Assembly: GCA_029624765.1 (NCBI GenBank)
Contig: JARSSO010000028.1
Location: forward strand, 34,146-98,145
Length of the DNA stretch: 64,000 nt
Reading direction: 5' to 3'
Origin: Candidatus Contendibacter sp.
GTDB lineage: Bacteria; Pseudomonadota; Gammaproteobacteria; Competibacterales; Competibacteraceae
Shown: positions 1-9,709 of the stretch, piece by piece
Position numbering within the stretch: the first letter of the stretch is position 1
Layout: every line of letters starts with the position of its first letter
Made by a program: the position numbers and the translations under genes
The notes under the pieces: generated by a model
Databases searched by the model: none
The model's input: the letters and a program-made list of their open reading frames with translations, nothing else
Told to the model about the DNA's origin: nothing

Positions 1-869
1 TCGTCTACATCCCGCCGGGCGTGCGCTGCCCAATGGAGCTGTCCACCTACTTTCGCATCAACGCCAGCAATACCGGGCAGTTCGAGCGGACGCTGATCGT
101 CGCGGACGAAGGCGCCTATGTGTCGTATCTCGAAGGCTGCACCGCCCCACAGCGCGACGAAAATCAACTTCATGCGGCGGTCGTTGAGTTGATCGCGCTG
201 GACAACGCCACGATCAAATACTCGACGGTACAGAACTGGTATCCGGGAGACGCCGAGGGCAAGGGCGGCATTTACAACTTCGTGACCAAGCGCGGGTTGT
301 GCAAGGGCCGCGACTCCAAGATTTCCTGGACCCAGGTCGAAACCGGCTCGGCCATTACCTGGAAGTATCCGAGTTGCGTGCTGCGTGGCGAGAATTCGGT
401 GGGCGAGTTTTATTCGGTCGCCCTGACCCGCGATTGGCAACAGGCCGACACCGGCACCAAGATGATTCACATCGGCAAGAACACCCGCAGCACCATCGTT
501 TCCAAGGGTATTTCCGCTGGCCACGGCCAGAACGCCTACCGGGGACTGGTGAAAATCCTGCCGACCGCCGAAAACGCCCGCAATCATTCGCAATGCGACT
601 CGCTGCTGATGGGTGACCGCTGCGGCGCGCACACCTTCCCCTACATCGATGTGCAGAATCCCAGCGCCCAGGTCGAGCACGAGGCCAGCACCTCCAAGAT
701 CAGCGAGGATCAGCTTTTCTACTGCCGGCAGCGAGGCATCAGCACCGAGGATGCGGTCAGCCTCATCGTCAACGGCTTTTGCAAGGAAGTGTTCAAGGAA
801 TTGCCGATGGAATTCGCCGTCGAGGCGCAGAAGCTGATCGAGCTGAAGTTGGAAGGCAGCGTGGGATAA
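1..869 (+). CDS. sufB: SufB, Fe-S cluster assembly scaffold (5'-truncated)
   Basis: C-terminal part of SufB, a subunit of the cytosolic SufBC2D complex on which Fe-S clusters are built. The reading frame is open from base 3 and runs off the left edge, so the N-terminus is outside the window. The family-typical stretch [17 protein letters not shown] opens the visible part. The C-terminal basic/acidic beta-helix region follows, ending [19 protein letters not shown]. The visible piece is about 288 residues of a protein normally near 480. sufC, sufD, sufS, sufU and sufT follow on the same strand, confirming a SUF operon. Oddly, a low-GC ORF separates sufB from sufC by about 590 bp. The call is very secure. 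Confidence 0.97.
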   Translation, partial: VYIPPGVRCPMELSTYFRINASNTGQFERTLIVADEGAYVSYLEGCTAPQRDENQLHAAVVELIALDNATIKYSTVQNWYPGDAEGKGGIYNFVTKRGLCKGRDSKISWTQVETGSAITWKYPSCVLRGENSVGEFYSVALTRDWQQADTGTKMIHIGKNTRSTIVSKGISAGHGQNAYRGLVKILPTAENARNHSQCDSLLMGDRCGAHTFPYIDVQNPSAQVEHEASTSKISEDQLFYCRQRGISTEDAVSLIVNGFCKEVFKELPMEFAVEAQKLIELKLEGSVG

Positions 870-912
870 TTAAAAGTTAGACTTCTCAGAAACAGATGAT
901 GGAGAGAGAACG

Positions 913-1365
913 ATGGCATCAAATGTGATTTCTTTAGAACAAGTGCTCAGTCACTTAGAGAATAGGATACCCAATACATCAAATTGTAAAAAACAACTAA
1001 TTGATCTAGTAAGGTGGATCATTTCTTGGAATCCAGATCGCTTATTAAACAATCAAGTTTTTAGTTTTATCCGAGAAGATGTAAATATTGCCTTTGCCTT
1101 AGATCGAGATAGTAATCAATTGAAAACAAGGAAACCTAATTTTTTTGTGATTAAACTACCTCGCACTGATCGAGAATTTAAAGATATTCACGCTGATTTT
1201 GACTTAACAGAGTCTGGATACCCCCTGTTATCACAATACTTAATTCAAAGACCAAGCAATCCCCCCCGTTGGGTTAGTTTATGTGGGCATATTTCAGAGA
1301 TGAGCTTCGCTAATTTTCAGAAATTGTTTCTGATTGCTTACGAAAGGAAAGGTGGAATTATCTAA
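913..1365 (+). CDS. Hypothetical protein, low-GC ORF inserted in the SUF operon
   Basis: 150-residue protein that I do not recognise. The start ATG is preceded by a clear GGAGAGAG ribosome-binding site at about 901-908. The protein is rich in Asn, Lys, Ile and Phe with no obvious signal peptide or membrane span. A mixed helical/strand soluble domain is likely. Codon and base use are strikingly AT-rich (AAT, AAA, TTA and ATT dominate), unlike the GC-rich sufB and sufC on either side, which indicates recent horizontal acquisition. It is co-directional with the operon and could be co-transcribed, but nothing links it to Fe-S biogenesis. No transposase or terminal repeats are seen at its borders. 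Confidence 0.7.
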   Translation: MASNVISLEQVLSHLENRIPNTSNCKKQLIDLVRWIISWNPDRLLNNQVFSFIREDVNIAFALDRDSNQLKTRKPNFFVIKLPRTDREFKDIHADFDLTESGYPLLSQYLIQRPSNPPRWVSLCGHISEMSFANFQKLFLIAYERKGGII

Positions 1366-1461
1366 AAAATTGGTTTAGCTGGCTGACTTAGCGCCGCCGC
1401 GCTTGTGAGTCGGCTGAATCCTAGAGATCACAGGCTATTGGCTTACAGGAACTCACCCACC

Positions 1462-2232
1462 ATGCTGGAAATCCGCAATCTGCACGTCACGGTCGAGGAT
1501 CGGGAGATTCTCAAGGGTATCGACTTGACTATCCACCCCGGCGAGACGCACGCCATCATGGGGCCAAACGGCTCCGGCAAAAGCACCTTGGCGAATGTGA
1601 TCGCCGGGCGCGAGGGCTATACCGTTACCGAGGGCGAAATCCGCTTCGATGGCAAGAATCTGCTGGACATGGACCCGGAAACCCGCGCCTGCGAGGGGCT
1701 GTTTCTGGCCTTTCAATACCCGGTGGAAATTCCTGGCGTCGCCAATCTCTATTTCCTCAAGGCGGCGGTCAACGCCATCCGCAAGTATCGCGGCGAACCG
1801 CCAGTGGACGCGATGGACTTCTGGGACTTGGTCCACGAGCGCATGGAACTGGTGAAGATGGACGAGTCCATGCTGAAGCGCTCGGTCAACGAAGGCTTCT
1901 CCGGTGGCGAGAAGAAGCGCAACGAAGTCTTCCAAATGGCTGTCCTGCAACCGCGTTTCGCGGTGCTGGACGAAACCGACTCCGGGCTGGACATCGACGC
2001 CCTGAAAGTCGTCGCCGACGGCGTCAACGCCCTGCGCAGTCCGGAACGCGGTTTCCTGGTCATCACCCACTACCAGCGTCTGTTGGATTACATCGTTCCA
2101 GGTCAAGTACATGTGTTGGTCAACGGCAAGATCGCCCGTTCCGGCGGCAAGGAACTGGCGCTGGAACTGGAGGAACAGGGTTACGCGCTGTACAACGAAG
2201 AGCCGGGCCGCGCGCGCCGGGCCGCCGCCTGA
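1462..2232 (+). CDS. sufC: SufC, ABC-type ATPase of the SUF complex
   Basis: 256-residue SufC, the cytosolic ABC ATPase that drives conformational change in the SufBCD scaffold. Walker A GPNGSGKST lies near residue 33. The ABC signature has the SufC form FSGGEKKRNE, and Walker B FAVLDETDSGLDID and the H-loop ITHYQRLLDY are intact. The start at MLEIRNLHV is chosen because SufC homologues begin there and an AGGA motif precedes it. An open extension to 1405 adds residues without family support. sufD follows after 11 bp. Length matches the family (about 250). Confidence 0.97.
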   Translation: MLEIRNLHVTVEDREILKGIDLTIHPGETHAIMGPNGSGKSTLANVIAGREGYTVTEGEIRFDGKNLLDMDPETRACEGLFLAFQYPVEIPGVANLYFLKAAVNAIRKYRGEPPVDAMDFWDLVHERMELVKMDESMLKRSVNEGFSGGEKKRNEVFQMAVLQPRFAVLDETDSGLDIDALKVVADGVNALRSPERGFLVITHYQRLLDYIVPGQVHVLVNGKIARSGGKELALELEEQGYALYNEEPGRARRAAA

Positions 2233-2243
2233 GGCCATCCGTG

Positions 2244-3556
2244 ATGACTGCCGCCGCTCCGCTGTTCTCCGATCCCCGCCGCCAGCGATTTACTGAGTTC
2301 GTGGCCAACCGCCGCGAGCCGGACGCCATCATCCGCTTGCGCCGCGAGGCGTTCGACCGTTTCGAGACGCTGGGCTGGCCCACTCGCCAGCAGGAAGCCT
2401 GGCGCTTGACCGATCTGAGCGCGTTGCAATCCATCACCTTCCAGCAACCGGCTGACGCGCTGGTTGATGTTGAGACGCTGCCGACGCTGGATGGGCCAAC
2501 GCACCGCCTGGTTTTCGTCAACGGCCGTTTTGCGCCGGGCCTGTCACGGTTGCCAGAGTTGCCGGATGGGGCACTGATCACCAGCCTCGGCCAAGCCGTT
2601 ACGACTCATCCCGAACGGATCGAGCCATATCTGGACCGCCTGCCGGGGCTGGAACAGCATCCATTCGCCGCGCTCAACACGGCATTCTGGGAAGATGGCG
2701 CATTCGTGCATCTGCCGCGCGGGACCGTGATCAAGGAACCCGTTCACCTGGTGTTTTACGCCGCTGGCGGCGATGCGAACGTTCATCCGCGCCTGCTGCT
2801 GATGCTGGAGGATGGCGCGCACGCCACCGTGGTGGTCGAATACCGGGGGCAGGGTCGCTACCTGAACGCGCCGCTCGCCGAACTGGCGCTGGGGTCGGGC
2901 GCGGCGCTGCATTACCACCAACTGCAAGAGGAATCGCCCCAAGCCTTCCATCTCGGCGCGGTCCAGGTTCGGCAGGGCCGCGACAGCGAAGCCAACCTGC
3001 ATCTGGTTTCGGTGGGCGGCCAACTGGCCCGTGTCGATCTGGCCGTGCTGCTCGATGGCGAGGGCACCCGGTGCGCGCTCAACGGCCTGACCCTGGCGCG
3101 CGAACAGCAATACGGCGACTATCACGTCCGGGTCGAGCACGCCCGGCCCCACGGAACCAGCGAGCAACGGTTCAAAAGCGTGCTGGACGGCAAGGCGCGC
3201 TCGGTGTTCGACGGCATGATCCACGTCCGGCCGGGCGCCCAGAAGACCGACGCCCGCCAGACCAGCCGCAATCTGCTGCTGTCCAAACAAGCCCAGGCTC
3301 ACTCCAATCCCCGGCTGGAAATCCTGGCCGACGACGTGAAATGCGGCCACGGCTCCAGCACCGGCTTTCTCGATCCCGACGCCGAGTTTTACCTGCGCGC
3401 CCGGGGCATTCCGGCGACTCAGGCTCGGGCGCTGCTGGTCCATGCCTTTGCCAACGACCACCTGAATCAAATTCGCCTGACGCCGTTGCGCGAGCGCCTG
3501 GCCCGCCTGCTCGCCGCCCGTCTGGCGCTTGACCTCGTCGAGGGAGAATCCACGCC

Positions 3557-3560
<4 letters not shown>
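2244..3560 (+). CDS. sufD: SufD, Fe-S assembly scaffold subunit
   Basis: 438-residue SufD, paralogue of SufB and partner of SufC in the SufBC2D complex; it is thought to help iron entry into the nascent cluster. The N-terminal helical region is followed by the beta-helix core. The C-terminal family block has CGHGSSTGFLDPDAEFYLRARG-like residues (about 364-386), including the conserved His of the CGHG motif. ATG at 2244 is preferred over the in-frame GTG at 2241, and the GAGG at 2231 serves as a weak RBS. Its stop overlaps the sufS start (ATGA), implying translational coupling. Confidence 0.96.
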
Positions 3561-4824
<1,264 letters not shown>

Positions 4825-4825
<1 letters not shown>

Positions 4826-5268
4826 TGAGCGACCTGCGCGATCTTTATCAGGAAGTCATCCTGGACCATAACAAGCGGCCCCGCAATTTTCGCATCCTCC
4901 CGCAATCGACCCACAAGGCCGACGGGATCAATCCGTTGTGCGGCGACCGGATCAGCGTGTATCTGGACGTCGAGGATGGCGTGATCAAGGATATTGCCTT
5001 TCAAGGGGCAGGCTGCGCCATCTCCAGCGCCTCGGCCTCGCTGATGACCGAGGCGCTCAAGGGCAAACCGGTCGCCGAGGTTGAGCATTTGTTCGAGGCA
5101 TTCCACAACGTGGTCACCACCGACTGCGAATGCCCGCGCGGACTGGGCAAGCTCAGCGTCCTGGCCGGAGTGCGCGACTATCCCAGCCGGGTCAAGTGCG
5201 CGACCCTGGCCTGGCACGCGGTGCGCGCCGCGCTGGAACGCCATACCGAACCGGTGGCCACCGAATGA
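4825..5268 (+). CDS. sufU: SufU-type scaffold / sulfur-transfer protein
   Basis: 147-residue IscU-fold protein of the SufU branch. In that branch the zinc-bound cysteines accept persulfide sulfur from SufS. Metal/sulfur ligands are visible: Cys in NPLCGDR, Cys in GAGCAISSASAS, and the Cys in PSRVKCATLAWH. The extra segment between the second and third cysteines (about residues 85-128) is the insertion that separates SufU from IscU. An additional CEC pair lies in TTDCECPRG. The start overlaps the sufS stop, which supports SufS-SufU pairing. Confidence 0.94.
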
Positions 5269-5293
5269 ACCGCATCCGTCGAGAAACCCGACC

Positions 5294-5629
5294 ATGACCA
5301 CTCCCGCCAACTTGCCTGATGCCGACGAGATGGAAAGCCGGGTGATCGAGGCGCTGAAGACCGTCTACGATCCGGAAATTCCGGTCGACATCTACGAACT
5401 GGGGTTGATCTACGGCCTGGACGTCGATCCGCTCGGCAACCATGCGGATATCCGGATGACATTGACCGCGCCCGGCTGTCCGGTGGCCGGCTCAATGCCG
5501 GAATGGGTCGAAAACGCCGTTCGCCACGGCGCGGGGGTCGAATCGGTCAACGTCGAACTGGTGTGGGACCCGCCCTGGACGCCGGAGCGAATGTCCATGC
5601 GAGCCAAGCTGGAACTGAATATGTTTTGA
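5294..5629 (+). CDS. sufT: SufT-like DUF59/MIP18 family protein
   Basis: 111-residue DUF59 (MIP18-like) protein, the SufT type often found at the end of SUF operons and implicated in Fe-S protein maturation. The family motif YDPEIPVDIYELGLIYG (about residues 22-38) and the conserved cysteine in TLTAPGCPVAGS are present. The acidic/aromatic end WDPPWTPERMS is also family-typical. The ATG at 5294 lies 25 bp after sufU. A longer in-frame opening overlapping sufU is rejected because the family domain starts after this ATG. Confidence 0.93.
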   Translation: MTTPANLPDADEMESRVIEALKTVYDPEIPVDIYELGLIYGLDVDPLGNHADIRMTLTAPGCPVAGSMPEWVENAVRHGAGVESVNVELVWDPPWTPERMSMRAKLELNMF

Positions 5630-5716
5630 GGCCGGGAACCTGTGTCGGCGTTTCCACGCCGTGTCGGTATCGACGGCGCGACATCGTCGGCTTCAGTCTG
5701 ATTTCAAGGTGACGCC

Positions 5717-5971
5717 GTGGAAAATTACATTCCTGTTTTCGAATCAAAAGTCAAAAAGCTTTACGACAAGGTTGTCGAAGAGCTTTCCGTTCCAAAAAAA
5801 GAAAGAAATAAAAAACGCCTCAAAAAGATGCTCAAGGAAATCAAAGGCATCAAAAAAACCATTCGATCCGCAAAGAAGATAAAAACCTGTCCTCACTGTG
5901 GTCATCCGCTCTGGGATGGAGAGTCCTTGCCCTACACGGATCCCGATTCATTGCATCCCCAGAATGGCTGA
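5717..5971 (+). CDS. Small lysine-rich zinc-ribbon-like protein
   Basis: 84-residue hypothetical. It starts at GTG 5717 with AAGGTGA about 6 bp upstream. Residues 1-55 are a highly charged Lys/Glu helix, probably coiled coil or nucleic-acid binding. A CPHCGHPLW knuckle at about 58-66 follows, giving one CxxC pair. A second pair is missing, so any zinc site would need dimerisation or other ligands. Base composition is AT-richer than the neighbours. It lies 87 bp after sufT on the same strand but is not a known SUF component. Function is unknown. Confidence 0.6.
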   Translation: MENYIPVFESKVKKLYDKVVEELSVPKKERNKKRLKKMLKEIKGIKKTIRSAKKIKTCPHCGHPLWDGESLPYTDPDSLHPQNG

Positions 5972-6007
5972 ATCGTATCCAAAATCCCGATTTTTCCTGG
6001 ACACTCC

Positions 6008-6901
6008 TTATGGTGTCCGTTTGACCACGAGATAAACGCCCCCCACCGCCAGCGCCATGCCCACGATGGCAAGGGGCGGGAGCGTCTCGCCGAACACGAA
6101 CCAGGCGATCAGCGCGGTACTCAAGGGGACCAGATAAAACAGGCTGGCGACGTTCACCGCGCTGCCGCCATGGATAAGCAGGTTCAACAGGCTGATCGCG
6201 CCGATGGACAGAACCAGCACCAACCAGCCGAGCGCGAATACGAACTGAGCGGTCCAGGTGATCTGGAATTCCGTAAACAAAGCGATCGACAGGGCGGTGA
6301 CGACGGCGCTGGGGATGAATTGAATGACCGAGCCGGTGCGCAGGTCGAACCCGGCGCAAAATCGTTTTTGATAAAGCGTTCCGATGGTGATTCCCAGCAG
6401 CGCCACCAGGGCCGGTATCAACATCGACCCCAGTTCGGCCCCGCTCCCGAACTTGCCGGAAACCACCAGCGCCACTCCCAGGAAACCCAGCACCAGGCCG
6501 CTCCACTGACGCGCCTTCACTCGCTCTCCAAGCAACCAACCAGCCCCGGCGGCGGTCAACAATGGTTGCATGCCGACCACCAGCGCGGCGATGCCGGCGG
6601 GCAAGCCATGCTTGATCGACACAAATACGCCTCCCAGGTAAATGGCGTGAATCAGTACTCCGGAAACGCCGATATGCAACCATTGACGCGGCTCCCTGGG
6701 CCATGGCGCGTGGCTCGACCAGGCAATCACCGTCATCAATGTGATGACGCAAAGATATCTTACCAACAGAAACGACAAGGGTTCGGCGTACGGCAGACCG
6801 AACCGGGCGCCGATAAAACCGGTGCTCCATAAAAAGACGAACAGGAACGGATAGATGCGCTTTACCGAGGACCTTCGCTTTTTATCCATTGTCTTGTCCA
6901 T
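6008..6901 (-). CDS. EamA/DMT-family transporter
   Basis: 297-residue inner-membrane protein of the drug/metabolite transporter superfamily, with about ten hydrophobic helices in two EamA repeats. The first opens with FLFVFLWSTGFIGARFGLPYAEP, typical of the family's FLWGSxF motif. The second ends with LPPLAIVGMALAVGGVYLV. Substrate cannot be told from sequence; amino-acid or metabolite efflux is usual. ATG at 6901 (MDKTMDKK) is chosen, with 6889 as a close alternative. An upstream in-frame extension carries no family sequence. It stands alone, divergent from the sensor gene at 7101. Confidence 0.88.
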   Translation of the reverse strand: MDKTMDKKRRSSVKRIYPFLFVFLWSTGFIGARFGLPYAEPLSFLLVRYLCVITLMTVIAWSSHAPWPREPRQWLHIGVSGVLIHAIYLGGVFVSIKHGLPAGIAALVVGMQPLLTAAGAGWLLGERVKARQWSGLVLGFLGVALVVSGKFGSGAELGSMLIPALVALLGITIGTLYQKRFCAGFDLRTGSVIQFIPSAVVTALSIALFTEFQITWTAQFVFALGWLVLVLSIGAISLLNLLIHGGSAVNVASLFYLVPLSTALIAWFVFGETLPPLAIVGMALAVGGVYLVVKRTP

Positions 6902-7100
6902 GGTTGAAACGGTCTTTTCCACGCCAGCCGCGGTTTGATCCGGTCGCGAAGGATGGCGAAAATGCCTCCTCAATACAACTTTGGCGCGGGATTCCGCTAT
7001 CCTACCCAAGATGATTCAAAAAGCTTTTAACACCGCATGGATCGATTGACTGACGAACGATGACCGTGGCGCGCTAGCCCGAAGGTTTCGACAACTTCTT

Positions 7101-9128
7101 ATGAACACCCAGAATCCCGCTCTCCCGCTCCAAAAAAAATTTTCGTTCCGCCACTGGCGGATTTCGAACAAACTGCTGGTTGTTCTGTTGCTGGTCTCGC
7201 TGGTCCCGCTTCTGGCGGCCATCGGAATCGTCGTGCGCACCAGCACCGACGCGCTGACCGACGAGACGCAAGCCAATATCTCGCTGCTTGGCCACAGTGT
7301 CGCATTGCGCTTTTCGAATTTGCTGCTGGACAATCACAATCTGCTGCAAGTCGCCGCCAACAATCCGGCCATCGCCGCCTATTTGCGGGCGCCAACCCCC
7401 GCCCAACCCATCCCTCCCGAACCGGTGAACGCCGCGCTGACCAACCTGCAACAGACGAACCCGGCGATCGACGTGGTCGGCATTTACAACCCGGAAGGCA
7501 CGGTGATGGCGCATACCGACCGTGAACTGCTCGGCAAGAATTTGAGTAGCCGCGATTTCATCGGAATGGCGCTGCGGGGTCAACCCTTCGTTTCCGGCAT
7601 ACGACGCGACCTGGTCAACGATCGGCTGGGCATCAACTTCTCGGTGCCCATCCGCGACAAGGGCGCGATCATCGGGGCAATGGCCACCCACCTCGACGGC
7701 AAATTGTTCACCGACATGTTCGCTCAGACGCTGCATGCCTCGTCCGATCGGAACGCGGCCAGGGTCATGACCCTGTATCTGGTCGATCCGAACGGTATCG
7801 TCATGAGCCAGTCTCGGGAAGGCGGCTTGCTTTATCGCAGCCTGGGGACGCTTTCGCCCGAAGCAGCGCGGCGCGTGGCGGAAGCAAAACCGCTGGGTGG
7901 CGCCTGCCCCGAATCCCAGGCGCAGTGTCCGCCCAAAGACCGAATCGCCCACCAGCCGGAATCGTTGCCGGCGCTGCAACTCCTGGGCGACCGGGTGCGG
8001 GCGGCGTTTACCGCCGGGCGGGGGGGCAGCGTGCGGTTCTGCCGCCCAGCCAACCTCGCCGCCGCCGCACCCCCCAACGGTCATGAATGCGACGGTGCTT
8101 GGCATGTCGCCGCCTACGCGCCCGTGTCGCCGGTGGCGAGCGCGGACGGTGGATCAACCCAGCCGTTCATGGTGGTCGTGGACCTCCCGGAACAGGCTTT
8201 CCTGGACGCCGTGGACCAACAGCGGCTCTTCGGTTTCGGCATCGCGGCGTTCATGGCGCTCCTGGCCATTGCCATTTCCCTGTTGCTGGCCCGGGTGATC
8301 GCCAAGCCCATCAACCGCCTGGCCACCACGGCGGGCGAGATCGAACAGGACAAGCCCTTTCGGCAACAAATGGTCGCCGAGGTCACGACGCTTGGCGACG
8401 AGATTGGCCATCTGGCGCGCATTTTCAGCAAGATGGTGCTGGCGCTCCAGGCGCGCATGGCCGAGCTGCGCACGATCTACCAGATCGGCCGTTCCATCAG
8501 CTCCAGTATTGATCTGGACGAAACCTTGAATTACGTTGCCCACTCTATCCGCGAGGTGGTTCCGTATGACGCCATCGAGCTTTCCCTGCTGGACGAGCCT
8601 CGGCGGCGGATGGTGGTTCATCTGGCCCTGGGAGGCGACCCGGTCGGGAACATTCAGCGTTCCTACGCCGGGGATCAAGGACTGGTGGGGCGCCTGCTCG
8701 CCAGCGGCGAGGGTATTCTAGTCTCCGACCTGGACACCGCGCCCGAAGCCCGGAACCAGCCCGCGCGTACCTGGACCGCTCTCGCGCCAAGGTCCTATTT
8801 GGGTGTGCCGCTTCAAGTCAAGGGGAAAACTATCGGCGCCCTCGAACTGGTCGGCAAACAACCCAACGAATTTGACCCTGACAAGTTGCGCCTGCTGGAA
8901 AGCATTGCCATGCAGGCCGCCATCGTCATCCAAAACGCGCACGAAGTGCGCACTCGCGAGAATCAACTCAAGCAGAAGATCCAGGAATTGAACATCGAGA
9001 TCGACGAAATCAAGCGCGCCAAACAGGTTGGCGAAATCGTGGAATCGGATTATTTCAAGCGGCTGCGCGCGCGGGCTGGTCAATTGCGCGCCGGCCGGTC
9101 CAAACAGGAGCCGTCTTCCGATGCCTGA
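7101..9128 (+). CDS. Cache-HAMP-GAF membrane sensor protein
   Basis: 675-residue signalling protein. Transmembrane helix 1 lies at about 24-45. A large periplasmic dCache-like domain (about 50-370, with the family-like segment DVVGIYNPEGTVMAHT) precedes transmembrane helix 2 (about 375-397). A HAMP linker (KPINRLATTAGEIE) and a GAF domain (about 465-610) follow. No kinase, cyclase or phosphatase domain is present. The last 45 residues are a charged coiled coil ending in QVGEIVESDYFKRLRARA. That tail recurs in the cyclase-FHA protein at 34490-35605, so it may be a docking module. The output is probably by protein contact. Its stop overlaps the next gene's start. Confidence 0.85.
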   Translation: MNTQNPALPLQKKFSFRHWRISNKLLVVLLLVSLVPLLAAIGIVVRTSTDALTDETQANISLLGHSVALRFSNLLLDNHNLLQVAANNPAIAAYLRAPTPAQPIPPEPVNAALTNLQQTNPAIDVVGIYNPEGTVMAHTDRELLGKNLSSRDFIGMALRGQPFVSGIRRDLVNDRLGINFSVPIRDKGAIIGAMATHLDGKLFTDMFAQTLHASSDRNAARVMTLYLVDPNGIVMSQSREGGLLYRSLGTLSPEAARRVAEAKPLGGACPESQAQCPPKDRIAHQPESLPALQLLGDRVRAAFTAGRGGSVRFCRPANLAAAAPPNGHECDGAWHVAAYAPVSPVASADGGSTQPFMVVVDLPEQAFLDAVDQQRLFGFGIAAFMALLAIAISLLLARVIAKPINRLATTAGEIEQDKPFRQQMVAEVTTLGDEIGHLARIFSKMVLALQARMAELRTIYQIGRSISSSIDLDETLNYVAHSIREVVPYDAIELSLLDEPRRRMVVHLALGGDPVGNIQRSYAGDQGLVGRLLASGEGILVSDLDTAPEARNQPARTWTALAPRSYLGVPLQVKGKTIGALELVGKQPNEFDPDKLRLLESIAMQAAIVIQNAHEVRTRENQLKQKIQELNIEIDEIKRAKQVGEIVESDYFKRLRARAGQLRAGRSKQEPSSDA

Positions 9129-9708
9129 ATCCATCGGCCCATCGGAGATCCAATCTCCTTTCTCCGGCTCGGCGTCGAGCGCGCCATGCGAGAAGGCCAT
9201 GCGTGTCGACAACCAGCAATTGATGCGCGTGCTCGACGAATTGGGCATCGCGACCACCACCGTGGAGCATCCGCCGCTGCGCACCATCGAGGACAGCCGG
9301 CGCCTGCGCGGCAACCTGAAAGGCGCGCATGTCAAGAACCTGTTTCTCAAGGATAAAAAAGGTGGCTATTGGTTGCTGGCGGCGCTGGAGCACACCTTGA
9401 TCGACCTGCGGGTCGCGGCCGCTCTGTTGCAAGCGCCGCGGTTCTCGTTCGCCAGCGAGGAAGATCTGGACCGGATTCTCGGCATTGCTCCCGGAGCGGT
9501 CTCCCCGTTCGCGGCCATCAACGATGCCGATGGTCAGGTCCGGATCGTCCTGGACCAGCGCGTGCGCGAGGCCGATCTTCTCAACTGCCACCCCCTCCGC
9601 AACGACCGCACCACCACCATCGCCACGAACGATTTGTTGCGATTTCTCGAAGCGGTCGGGCACCCGCCGCGCATTGTCGATCTCCCTGAAACGGTTCGGA
9701 GCGGGTGA
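9121..9708 (+). CDS. YbaK/ProX-type aminoacyl-tRNA deacylase
   Basis: 195 residues from ATG 9121, which has AGGAG at 9105-9109 and overlaps the preceding stop. The ATG at 9199 (MRVDNQQ) would give 169 residues, closer to the family length, but it has a poor RBS. The domain is a YbaK/prolyl-tRNA deacylase fold: TVEHPPLRTIEDSRR, then KNLFLKDKKGGYWL with the conserved Lys-Asn region, then GAVSPFAAINDADGQV near the C-terminus. The standalone form (ProX/PrdX-like) hydrolyses mischarged Ala-tRNAPro. It is convergent with the PP2C gene, separated by a single base. Confidence 0.88.
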   Translation: MPESIGPSEIQSPFSGSASSAPCEKAMRVDNQQLMRVLDELGIATTTVEHPPLRTIEDSRRLRGNLKGAHVKNLFLKDKKGGYWLLAALEHTLIDLRVAAALLQAPRFSFASEEDLDRILGIAPGAVSPFAAINDADGQVRIVLDQRVREADLLNCHPLRNDRTTTIATNDLLRFLEAVGHPPRIVDLPETVRSG

Positions 9709-9709
9709 T

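Noticed and set aside
5630..5716. Hairpin after sufT as an intrinsic terminator
   Set aside because: A GGCG/CGCC stem exists but no T-run follows, so the call is not supported.
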